Shown one piece after another: positions 6,911-12,430 of a stretch of 12,510 bases of DNA. The position numbers were made by a program, and so were the translations under genes. This stretch comes from VGDP01 sp040905845 (GTDB lineage Bacteria; Pseudomonadota; Alphaproteobacteria; SP197), in contig JBBDQV010000012.1 of the NCBI GenBank assembly GCA_040905845.1, positions 1 to 12,510 of the forward strand, read 5' to 3'. The notes beneath the pieces were generated by a model. The model was given only the letters and a program-made list of their open reading frames with translations, ran no database searches and was not told where the DNA came from. Position 1 is the first letter of the stretch. The number at the start of each line of letters is the position of its first letter.

Positions 6911-7417
6911 CTAAGTCTTCTTCAGGGCGGCGAGGGCCGTCGCGGTGGGCAGGAACAACCGCCTCGGACGCAGCGGAAAGGCCTGAAACCCGTAGGCCCG
7001 GTAGAAGTCGGCGGCGTGTTCGTCCTTGGTGTCCACCACGATCGCGAACACGGCGATCGTGCGTCCCACGCCCAGGATTCGGCGAATCGCGTCGGCTAGG
7101 AGAAGTTCGCCTGTCCCTCGTCCCCCTGCCCTCTCGTCCCGTGCGAGCCGCCCGATCAGGGCCGCCGGCAGGGCGTCGTAGCGGGGCAACTTGCGGGTGA
7201 TGTTCTCGGGGAGCTCGTCGATCGACAGCGTGAACGTGCTGAGGCTGTAGAAGCCGACCACGCCCAGGTCGTCGTCCACGGCCACGAAGACTCTTGCGAC
7301 GTTACGCTTGTCGTCCTGACCGGCACGGTGCCGGAACCAATCGTCGAGCTCGGGCCGGCCACAGGAGAACGCGGAACGGTCGTGGCGCCTGCCGAGAGGC
7401 TCGATGACGACGCCCAA
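6911..7417 (-). CDS. GNAT-family toxin of a DUF1778/GNAT type II toxin-antitoxin system (TacT/AtaT type)
   Basis: 168-residue acetyltransferase. Studied relatives acetylate the amino group of aminoacyl-tRNA and stop translation. The family entry motif SCGRPELDDWFR lies at 18-29, the acetyl-CoA-binding motif RDERAGGRGTGELLL at about 93-107, and the FYRAYGF segment with candidate catalytic Tyr139/Tyr142 at 138-144. The gene lies six bases after the antitoxin stop and in the same reading frame. No ATG or GTG fits: the first start-capable codon after that stop is TTG at 7417, preceded by GGATGAG, so translation probably depends on coupling to antitoxin synthesis and on a weak start. The catalytic region looks intact. 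Identification is strong because of the paired antitoxin. Confidence 0.87.
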   Translation of the reverse strand: MGVVIEPLGRRHDRSAFSCGRPELDDWFRHRAGQDDKRNVARVFVAVDDDLGVVGFYSLSTFTLSIDELPENITRKLPRYDALPAALIGRLARDERAGGRGTGELLLADAIRRILGVGRTIAVFAIVVDTKDEHAADFYRAYGFQAFPLRPRRLFLPTATALAALKKT

Positions 7418-7423
7418 GCCGAC

Positions 7424-7717
7424 TCATCCGAACAGGTCGCGATGACGCCTCAACGCCGTTACGAGCTTAGCAGTCGGCTGGGGCGGACGGAGCACGGCGT
7501 CGAGGAACGCTTGCCGGTCCGCACCCGCGAGCACCATGCGCTCGTGCTCGTCGAGGACCCTGCGCGCGCCCTCGCAGGCGAGGTCGCCCGCCGTCAGGCC
7601 CGAGACGGCCATCGCGCGCTGGATGAGCCGCTTGGCGGAGGACGCAACGCGCAACTCAATGCGCTCCCTCTTGAGTTCACGTTGAACGGGCCGCTTGAGT
7701 CGCGCCGAAGAGACCAT
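7424..7717 (-). CDS. DUF1778 ribbon-helix-helix antitoxin (TacA type)
   Basis: 97-residue antitoxin and probable autorepressor. The N-terminal ribbon-helix-helix segment (RIELRVASSAKRLIQRA, about 19-35) and the later RVLDEHERMVL block are typical of DUF1778 proteins. The C-terminal part (PPQP near 77-80, then a basic helix) is the region that wraps the GNAT toxin in known pairs. The ATG at 7717 is preferred over an in-frame GTG at 7726, because GGAGG at 7726-7730 overlaps that GTG and sits eight bases before the ATG. It is first in a two-gene operon with the toxin, under the promoter at 7738-7766. Confidence 0.88.
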   Translation of the reverse strand: MVSSARLKRPVQRELKRERIELRVASSAKRLIQRAMAVSGLTAGDLACEGARRVLDEHERMVLAGADRQAFLDAVLRPPQPTAKLVTALRRHRDLFG

Positions 7718-7725
7718 GGATGCCA

Positions 7726-7730
7726 CCTCC
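7726..7730 (-). promoter_or_regulatory. Ribosome binding site of the antitoxin gene
   Basis: A consensus GGAGG on the minus strand, eight bases ahead of the ATG at 7717. It overlaps the alternative GTG start at 7726 and so settles the start choice. Confidence 0.75.
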
Positions 7731-7737
7731 GAACCAC

Positions 7738-7766
7738 ATTGTACGGCGATTTGCCGTGCATCTCAA
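7738..7766 (-). promoter_or_regulatory. Sigma-70-type promoter of the toxin-antitoxin operon
   Basis: Reading the minus strand, TTGAGA (7766-7761) and TACAAT (7743-7738) each match consensus at five of six positions and are exactly 17 bases apart. The predicted start of transcription is near 7731, giving a leader of only about 14 bases that contains little more than the ribosome site. This is the best promoter in the window. Confidence 0.75.
7740..7760. promoter_or_regulatory. Inverted repeat within the toxin-antitoxin promoter, probable antitoxin operator
   Basis: TGTACGGC (7740-7747) and GCCGTGCA (7753-7760) form an 8-bp inverted repeat with one mismatch and a five-base spacer. It covers the promoter spacer and enters the -10 box, so a bound ribbon-helix-helix dimer pair would block RNA polymerase. 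Autoregulation is the rule for this family; that this exact site is used is an inference. Confidence 0.6.
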
Positions 7767-7850
7767 CAGGTAAGAGCCCCATTGGCGCCAGGACGGGAAC
7801 TCGATAGGAATCCGCGATGCCTGTCGCATCACGACGCAGCGGGACTCGTC

Positions 7851-9476
7851 ATGAACCCATCCCTGACCGCCGATCTGATCCTGACCAACGGCAAGGTCGT
7901 CACCATGGACGGCAAGGGCACCATCGCCCGGTCCGTCGCCGTGTGGCGCGATCGGATCGTCGCGCTCGACGGCGCCGGGGACTTGAAGGGTCCGAAAACG
8001 GAAGTCATCGACCTCGAGGGCAAGACGGTCATCCCCGGCATCGTCGATTCCCATTGTCACCCCGACAACCACGCCGCGCACAAGGTCAAGTGGCACGACA
8101 TCGGGTTTCCCACGGTGCGTTCCGTCGCCGACATGCTCAGGTTGGTCGAGCGCGTCACGGCGAAGCTGTCCGAAGGCCAGTGGTTCATGGGCTTCGGCTA
8201 CGACGACCAGAAGTGCGGCGGCTACCCGACCCGCGATCAGCTCGACGCCGTCGCCCACAACCATCCGGTTTGGCTCTACCGCACCGACGGGCACATCGCG
8301 ATCGTCAACTCCGCCGCGCTCGCCTTCGCCGGCGTGACCGAGGCGACGCCCGATCCGCCGCACGGCCAGTACGACCGCGATCCCCGAACCGGCCGCATGA
8401 CCGGGCTGTTGCGCGAGATGGCGGCGTGGGACATCGACCGCGCGATGAACAAGCGGACGACGACGGTCGAGGAGTACATGCGGGGGTTCCCGGCGGTGTT
8501 CGAGGACTACCTGCGCCACGGCGTCACCTCGCTGCACAACTCGCTGACCCAGGGCCGCGCGATCCAGGCGTATCAGCGGCTGCGCGAGAACGGCCGGTTG
8601 CCGATGCGCATTGGCGTCATCCTCGACGGACGCGACGAGGAGCTGGTCGAAGACTGGCTCGGCGCCGGCGCGCGCACCGGCTTCGGCGACGACTGGATCA
8701 AGGTCATCGGCGTCGAGTGGTGCCCCGATTGCTCGACCAGCGGGCGCACCGCCGCCTACTACGAGCCTTACGTCGGCGCGCCGGTGCCGGGCGAGCCGGT
8801 GCCCAACTACGGCATGCTGCTCTACGACAAGGATGAGCTCGCGCCCAAGGTGGCGCGCGCCCACGCGGCCGGCTTGCGTGTCTGCGTCGAAGGCCTCGGC
8901 GACCGCGGCATCGACTTCGCGCTCGACGTGATCGAGCAGGCGTTGAAGGACCATCCGCGAAGCGATCACCGCAGCCGGATCGAGCACTGCTGCTACGTCA
9001 CCCCGCCGATTCTCGAGCGCATCAAGGCGCTCGGCTGCGTCGATTCGTCGGCCACCGGGTTCATGTGGTCGCTGGGCGATGCCTACATCGCGGCGCGCGG
9101 CAGCCAGGCGATGCACTGGATGTTCCCGCACCGCGCGCTGATCGACGCCGGCGTCCCGGCGCCGGGCCATTCGGACGCGCCGGTGTGCGGCACCAACCCG
9201 TGGCCGATCCTCCACGCCATGGTCAACCGGGTGACCGATTCGGGCCAGGCTTTCGGCCCCGGCCAGGCGGTGACCTTCGAGGAGGCGCTCGCCGCCTACA
9301 CCACGCTCGGCGCCTGGGCCGGGTTCGAGGAAAACCTCAAGGGCTCGATCGAGGTGGGCAAGCTCGCCGACCTCGCGGTCTTGGACCAGGACCCGTTCGC
9401 GACGCCTAAGGACGCGATCAAGGACGTCTCGGTCGCCCTGACCATTGTTGCCGGTCAAGTTAAGTGGTCGCAGTGA
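7851..9476 (+). CDS. Amidohydrolase-3 family protein (YtcJ-like) with an altered metal site
   Basis: 541-residue metal-dependent hydrolase of the urease-like TIM-barrel superfamily; relatives cleave amide or formamide bonds of small molecules. A small N-terminal beta-sandwich (ADLILTNGKVVTMDG) precedes the barrel, which opens with His68 and His70 in PGIVDSHCHPD. Further barrel features are Lys284 in WIKVIGVEW, His379 in RIEHC and Asp442 in PGHSDAP, and the C-terminal sandwich strand is LADLAVLDQDP. Where relatives usually have the metal ligand His in H-A-I-G-D, this protein reads E-G-L-G-D with Glu347, so metal binding may differ. The ATG at 7851 has only a weak GGGA ahead, but in-frame sequence upstream overlaps the toxin-antitoxin promoter. 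Its last codons from about 9444 (ATT GTT .. GGT CAA GTT) are T/A-rich, unlike the rest of the gene, and a second, GC-rich version of this end lies at 10686-10733. Confidence 0.85.
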   Translation: MNPSLTADLILTNGKVVTMDGKGTIARSVAVWRDRIVALDGAGDLKGPKTEVIDLEGKTVIPGIVDSHCHPDNHAAHKVKWHDIGFPTVRSVADMLRLVERVTAKLSEGQWFMGFGYDDQKCGGYPTRDQLDAVAHNHPVWLYRTDGHIAIVNSAALAFAGVTEATPDPPHGQYDRDPRTGRMTGLLREMAAWDIDRAMNKRTTTVEEYMRGFPAVFEDYLRHGVTSLHNSLTQGRAIQAYQRLRENGRLPMRIGVILDGRDEELVEDWLGAGARTGFGDDWIKVIGVEWCPDCSTSGRTAAYYEPYVGAPVPGEPVPNYGMLLYDKDELAPKVARAHAAGLRVCVEGLGDRGIDFALDVIEQALKDHPRSDHRSRIEHCCYVTPPILERIKALGCVDSSATGFMWSLGDAYIAARGSQAMHWMFPHRALIDAGVPAPGHSDAPVCGTNPWPILHAMVNRVTDSGQAFGPGQAVTFEEALAAYTTLGAWAGFEENLKGSIEVGKLADLAVLDQDPFATPKDAIKDVSVALTIVAGQVKWSQ

Positions 9477-10521
9477 TCACCTTATCCGCGACTGTATTTA
9501 GTTTGTTTCTCAGGCACACGAGAAAAGCAAATGCCATCAGCCACAGGTAGAGACATGAGGGCGCTGGAACGCGGTTGCTGGCCCTCAACCCCCACAACTC
9601 GAACCCTGTGGACTCCTCGAAGGCGGAAAACACGAGGGTGTCGCCGAGGACCGTGAACCCTTGTGGGAGTGGACCGTTGGAGAACTGCTCGATCAGATCG
9701 ACGCCGATGCCGTCGTATTTCCAAAGCTCACTCGGCGATCCGGGGATGTGGTCCTGTTGCTTCGCACCGAAGTAGAGGTTGCCCTTGAACTCCGTGAAGC
9801 CCACCGGCCCCGAACCGAAGCTGCCGGGGTTGATGTCTGCTACTAAGCTGGCGGAGGTTCCATCAAACCGCCATGGTTCTCGCCCCTCTGGCCCATCGGC
9901 AGTGAAGACCAGCTCGTCGCCGAAGACCACAAACTGTCCGGGGTCCCCGCTCGCTGCCCCAGCGGCTATATCAGCAATCTGAAAGACACTCGCGCCATCG
10001 AACCCCCACAACTCGAACCCTGTGGACTCCTCGAAGGCGGAAAACACGAGGGTGTCGCCGAGGACCGTGAACCCTTGTGGGAGTGGACCGTTGGAGAACT
10101 GCTCGATCAGATCGACGCCGATGCCGTCGTATTTCCAAAGCTCACTCGGCGATCCGGGGATGTGGTCCTGTTGCTTCGCACCGAAGTAGAGGTTGCCCTT
10201 GAACTCCGTGAAGCCCACCGGCCCCGAACCGAAGCTGCCGGGGTTGATGTCTGCTACTAAGCTGGCGGAGGTTCCATCAAACCGCCATGGTTCTCGCCCC
10301 TCTGGCCCATCGGCAGTGAAGACCAGCTCGTCGCCGAAGACCACAAACTGTCCGGGGTCCCCGCTCGCTGCCCCAGCGGCTATATCAGCAATCTGAAGTG
10401 TCATCTCGTCCGTGGGCATGGCGCCGGATACATCTGGGAACATAATGCACGTGTTAATCGCGACTAGCGCCCCAGGCAGCGCTCGTCTGCAGATTGTCTG
10501 ACGATCGCGAAAATTCCACAT
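9460..10521 (-). CDS. Secreted ELWxxDG-repeat protein with PEP-CTERM-like tail and internal perfect duplication
   Basis: 353 residues if started at the ATG at 10521. That start gives a signal peptide (basic MWNFRDRQTICRR, hydrophobic stretch about 14-28, cleavage possible after VSGA at 34); an upstream ATG at 10581 would bury it and has no ribosome site. The mature part is six blade-like repeats of about 45 residues ending in EPWRFDG (77-83), ELWKYDG (127-133), ELWGFDG (170-176), the first two again, and a final ELWG. This suggests a beta-propeller-like extracellular domain. Residues 317-340 read R-V-P-A-P, a hydrophobic span, then R-N-K, like an exosortase sorting tail, but 13 further residues follow, which is unusual. 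The coding end overlaps the convergent amidohydrolase by 17 bases. GC is clearly lower than in neighbours, suggesting transfer. Cellular role unknown; such proteins are usually surface or matrix components. Confidence 0.72.
   Translation of the reverse strand: MWNFRDRQTICRRALPGALVAINTCIMFPDVSGAMPTDEMTLQIADIAAGAASGDPGQFVVFGDELVFTADGPEGREPWRFDGTSASLVADINPGSFGSGPVGFTEFKGNLYFGAKQQDHIPGSPSELWKYDGIGVDLIEQFSNGPLPQGFTVLGDTLVFSAFEESTGFELWGFDGASVFQIADIAAGAASGDPGQFVVFGDELVFTADGPEGREPWRFDGTSASLVADINPGSFGSGPVGFTEFKGNLYFGAKQQDHIPGSPSELWKYDGIGVDLIEQFSNGPLPQGFTVLGDTLVFSAFEESTGFELWGLRASNRVPAPSCLYLWLMAFAFLVCLRNKLNTVADKVITATT
9587..10397. repeat. Perfect direct duplication, 397 bp identical, period 414 bp
   Basis: Bases 9587-9983 recur without a visible mismatch at 10001-10397. 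A 17-base linker (9984-10000) separates the copies and keeps frame (414 = 138 codons), so the protein gains exactly three extra blades. Both outer borders diverge abruptly. Complete identity at silent positions means a very recent event, strong gene conversion, or an assembly artefact. Confidence 0.95.
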
Positions 10522-10685
10522 GTCAACTGTACTCGCCCGTAAGCGTTCAGTTTGAATGCGCCATCGAACTCGAAACCTCATTATTTTGCCGTAGGTGCGA
10601 TGCCTCGTGCAAGCAGTTGATTGTTAACGTGTGCAAGCAAATTCCTCTGAACTCAAGTCACATGGCGTCGGGATAGGTTTAGTTC
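10522..10685. other. AT-richer spacer upstream of the ELWxxDG gene
   Basis: This 164-base spacer has markedly lower GC than the rest of the window. GTGCAAGCA occurs twice in direct orientation at 10607-10615 and 10631-10639, 24 bases apart, which could be a pair of regulator sites for the minus-strand gene. No TGGCAC-N5-TTGC sigma-54 promoter, often used by PEP-CTERM genes, is visible, and no sigma-70 pair is convincing. Confidence 0.45.
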
Positions 10686-10741
10686 ATGAACGCAACCGTC
10701 GCCCTGACCATCGTCGGCGGCGCGGTCAAGTGGCGGGCCGG
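10686..10741 (+). pseudogene. Fragment of an amidohydrolase 3' end
   Basis: The frame from 10686 encodes M-N-A-T-V-A-L-T-I-V-G-G-A-V-K-W-R-A-G-Y-G, clearly related to the C-terminus K-D-V-S-V-A-L-T-I-V-A-G-Q-V-K-W-S-Q of the amidohydrolase ending at 9476. At DNA level 10698-10733 matches 9432-9467 at 28 of 36 bases, with the first 14 identical. An in-frame TAG at 10680 precedes it and no ribosome site is visible, so it is not a gene by itself. It is either the displaced native end of the amidohydrolase or the remnant of a second homologue. Confidence 0.75.
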
Positions 10742-11146
10742 CTACGGTGCGATGAGCTCGACCGTCGGGAAGTACGTCCGGCAGCGTGCGGCGTCGCGCG
10801 TGAGCAGCCGATAGCGCGCGTGAGCCGCGTGGGCCCCGATGTAAAAATCCGGCAGCGGCGTCGTGCTCGGGCCGCGACGTCGCCGGTAGGCCAGGAAAGC
10901 CTTGCCGGCGAGAAAGGCCGCCTCATAGGGCAGCGGCTCGCGACGATAGAGCGACGCGGGGATCGCCGTCTCGAGGTCCTCGATGCGCCGATAGCCAATC
11001 GACACCTCGGCGTAGATCAGTGGATTGATCACGAGAATCGCGGTCTCGGCCGCGCTGGCCAGGGCGCTCGTCGACCACGCCGCCCATGACGGGTCGGCGG
11101 TCGCGACGTCGAGGATGACGTTGCTGTCGACGAGGACCGGGATCAT
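10742..11146 (-). CDS. vapC: VapC-type PIN-domain ribonuclease toxin
   Basis: 134-residue Mg-dependent RNase of the PIN fold; VapC toxins cut tRNA or rRNA and stop growth. The four acidic active-site positions are all present: Asp7 in LVDSNV, Glu47 in YAEVS, Asp100 in PLPDFYIGAHA and Asp118 in LLTRDAA, so catalytic potential looks intact. The ATG at 11146 overlaps the stop of the upstream antitoxin frame as ATGA, the usual coupling in vapBC operons. The antitoxin itself survives only as a short stub cut by repeats (11143-11241), so this toxin is either silent, expressed from the chimeric repeat-derived frame, or controlled by an antitoxin elsewhere. Confidence 0.88.
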   Translation of the reverse strand: MIPVLVDSNVILDVATADPSWAAWSTSALASAAETAILVINPLIYAEVSIGYRRIEDLETAIPASLYRREPLPYEAAFLAGKAFLAYRRRRGPSTTPLPDFYIGAHAAHARYRLLTRDAARCRTYFPTVELIAP

Positions 11147-11241
11147 CGCCCGCGCGTCAGCGCCATGATCTGCTCGGTCGTCATGCGGATGGTCGCCGAG
11201 CCGCGCAGGCGTCGAATGACTTCCGCGCGGCTGTCCGGCTC
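11143..11241 (-). pseudogene. vapB: C-terminal stub of a VapB antitoxin, truncated by a REP array
   Basis: About 32 codons ending at 11143 read D-S-R-A-E-V-I-R-R-L-R-G-S-A-T-I-R followed by MTTEQIMALTRGR. This fits the toxin-binding tail of VapB-type antitoxins (LRG..., MTT-x-x-IM-x-L-T-R-G). No DNA-binding domain precedes it: from 11242 the frame runs straight into repeat DNA and stays open to 11622, giving a chimeric 159-codon frame with repeat-derived, Arg/Pro-rich sequence. Whether the chimera is made is unknown. The VapB family assignment rests on the tail and on the neighbouring vapC. Confidence 0.65.
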
Positions 11242-11646
11242 GCGCTCGTCACGCGGTTCGAGACGCGTGCCTGCGGCACGCTCCTCACCGCAAACGGTTC
11301 TGGAGTGCTCCTGACACGGGCAATCTGCGAGCCCGTTCGTGCTGAGGAGCTTGCGCAGCAAGCGTCTCGAAGCACGGACGGGGTCCCGGGCTCGGTCGGC
11401 GCCGGCCATGCCCTTGCTCATGCCCGAGCACACACCGCCCGGTGCGCTCGTCACGTGGTTCGAGACGCGTGCCTGCGGCACGCTCCTCACCGCGAACGGT
11501 TCTGGAGTGCTCCTGACACGGGCCTTTGGGACCCGTTCGTGCTGAGGGCGACCCGAAGGGTCGCGTCTCGAAGCACGGACGGGGTCCCGGGCTCGGTCGG
11601 CGCTGGCCATGCCCTTGCCCATGTCCGAGTACGCACCGGCCCCGGT
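11242..11646. repeat. Tandem array of two ~202-bp units, each an inverted pair of REP-like elements
   Basis: Unit 1 (11242-11443) and unit 2 (11444 to about 11646) are nearly the same, with scattered substitutions and small indels in the middle. Each contains one ~50-bp element forward (11251-11297; 11453-11499) and one reversed (11333-11385; 11533-11586), sharing TTCGAGACGC, CTCCTCA and AACGG blocks. Each element has a central hairpin: GCGTGCC-tgc-GGCACGC (11265-11281 and 11467-11483), GCTTGC-gca-GCAAGC (11349-11363), and GCGACCC-gaa-GGGTCGC (11548-11564). Stems differ but remain paired. The remaining bases up to 11719 hold only the leader of the next gene, so 11242-11719 is otherwise gene-free. 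Confidence 0.85.
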
Positions 11647-11719
11647 GCGATCGCCACGCCGTTGAGCGGGCGACCGATTGGTGCGAGAGTCCTCCGGCCG
11701 AAGTCAGGGGAGGTCGCCG

Positions 11720-12430
11720 ATGGCCCACGACAAATTCTGGAAGGACCTGCGCTCGGAGATCCTGGTCCACTCGGTCGCCGACCATCCGATCACCAACGCG
11801 ATCGCCGACGGCACGGCGAAGCGCGCGACGATCGCGGAGCTGTGCGCCCAGCTCAAGTACTGCGTCGTCGAGGGCATCGGCTCGCTCGGCCTGATCATCC
11901 CGCAGGTGCCGCGAGAGCTGAAGCGCGAGCTGGCCGGCAACATCTTCGGCGAGCTGCACGGCACCAGGAAGGTGCCGAGCCACTGGGAGCTCGCGCTCGA
12001 TTCGGGCGCCGCGGCCGGCTTCGAGCGCGACGAGGTCGACGCGCGCCCGATGATGGCCGAGACCAAGGTCTACCCCGACACCGTCTCGGCTTACGCCGCG
12101 CGCGGCCGTTGGCTCGAGGCGCTGTGCTTCGTCGCGCTCGGCGCCGAGGACCCGTTTCCGGTGTTCTGCGCCAAGGTGACCAAGGGGCTGAAGACGCACT
12201 ACGGCTACGACGACCGCCAGGCGCTCTATTTCTCGGTCCACGTCGCGGCCGACGAAGCGCACGCCGAGACCGGCTGGAACTTCGCCGCGGAGAACGCCAC
12301 GACCGAGGCGGCGCGCGCCGGCGTGCGCCGCGCCGCGCTCGAGGGCCGCAACATGTGGTGGAACATGTACTCGGCGATCTACGAGAAGACCGAAGGCAAG
12401 AAGGCCGAATGGCTCAGGCTCGCGGCTTAA
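11720..12430 (+). CDS. Heme-oxygenase-like diiron oxidase (iron-containing redox enzyme family, PqqC/TenA fold)
   Basis: 236-residue all-helical protein of the PqqC/CADD superfamily. The metal-ligand pattern of heme-oxygenase-like diiron oxidases is complete: Glu78 (NIFGELH), His88 (PSHWEL), Glu143 (GAEDPF), and His174, Asp178 and His181 in HVAADEAH. PqqC, which is metal-free, lacks this set, so an O2-activating diiron enzyme is likelier than a PQQ synthase. Known members fragment fatty acids, oxidise amino acids or make p-aminobenzoate, and the substrate here cannot be told. The ATG at 11720 is six bases after GGGGAGG at 11707-11713, an excellent ribosome site. No PQQ genes or carrier-protein genes flank it; the left neighbour is a REP array and the right one a hairpin repeat starting at the base after its stop. 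Confidence 0.82.
   Translation: MAHDKFWKDLRSEILVHSVADHPITNAIADGTAKRATIAELCAQLKYCVVEGIGSLGLIIPQVPRELKRELAGNIFGELHGTRKVPSHWELALDSGAAAGFERDEVDARPMMAETKVYPDTVSAYAARGRWLEALCFVALGAEDPFPVFCAKVTKGLKTHYGYDDRQALYFSVHVAADEAHAETGWNFAAENATTEAARAGVRRAALEGRNMWWNMYSAIYEKTEGKKAEWLRLAA

Noticed and set aside
7780..7810. Sigma-70 promoter for the amidohydrolase (TTGGCG, 17 bases, TAGGAA)
   Set aside because: Spacing is right but the boxes match consensus poorly; too weak to list as a feature.
7677..9458. 593-codon minus-strand frame opposite the amidohydrolase
   Set aside because: No recognisable motif and shadow-like composition; the amidohydrolase motifs lie on the plus strand.
9661..10396. Short plus-strand frames repeated in both duplicated halves
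   Set aside because: They are antisense to the ELWxxDG protein frame and are identical only because the DNA is duplicated; no ribosome sites or family features.
9587..10397. CRISPR array or IS copies as explanation of the long direct repeat
   Set aside because: The repeat unit is 414 bp, in frame, and encodes protein repeats; there is no short repeat-spacer pattern, transposase or terminal inverted repeats.
11143..11622. 159-codon frame as an ordinary gene
   Set aside because: Most of it is translated repeat DNA (the same peptide motifs recur because the unit is duplicated); only the last ~32 codons look like a real antitoxin end. The possibility that it is expressed is kept as a finding.
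11720..12430. PqqC (pyrroloquinoline-quinone synthase) as the product
   Set aside because: The fold is shared, but the complete iron-ligand set and absence of pqq neighbours favour the diiron oxidase group.
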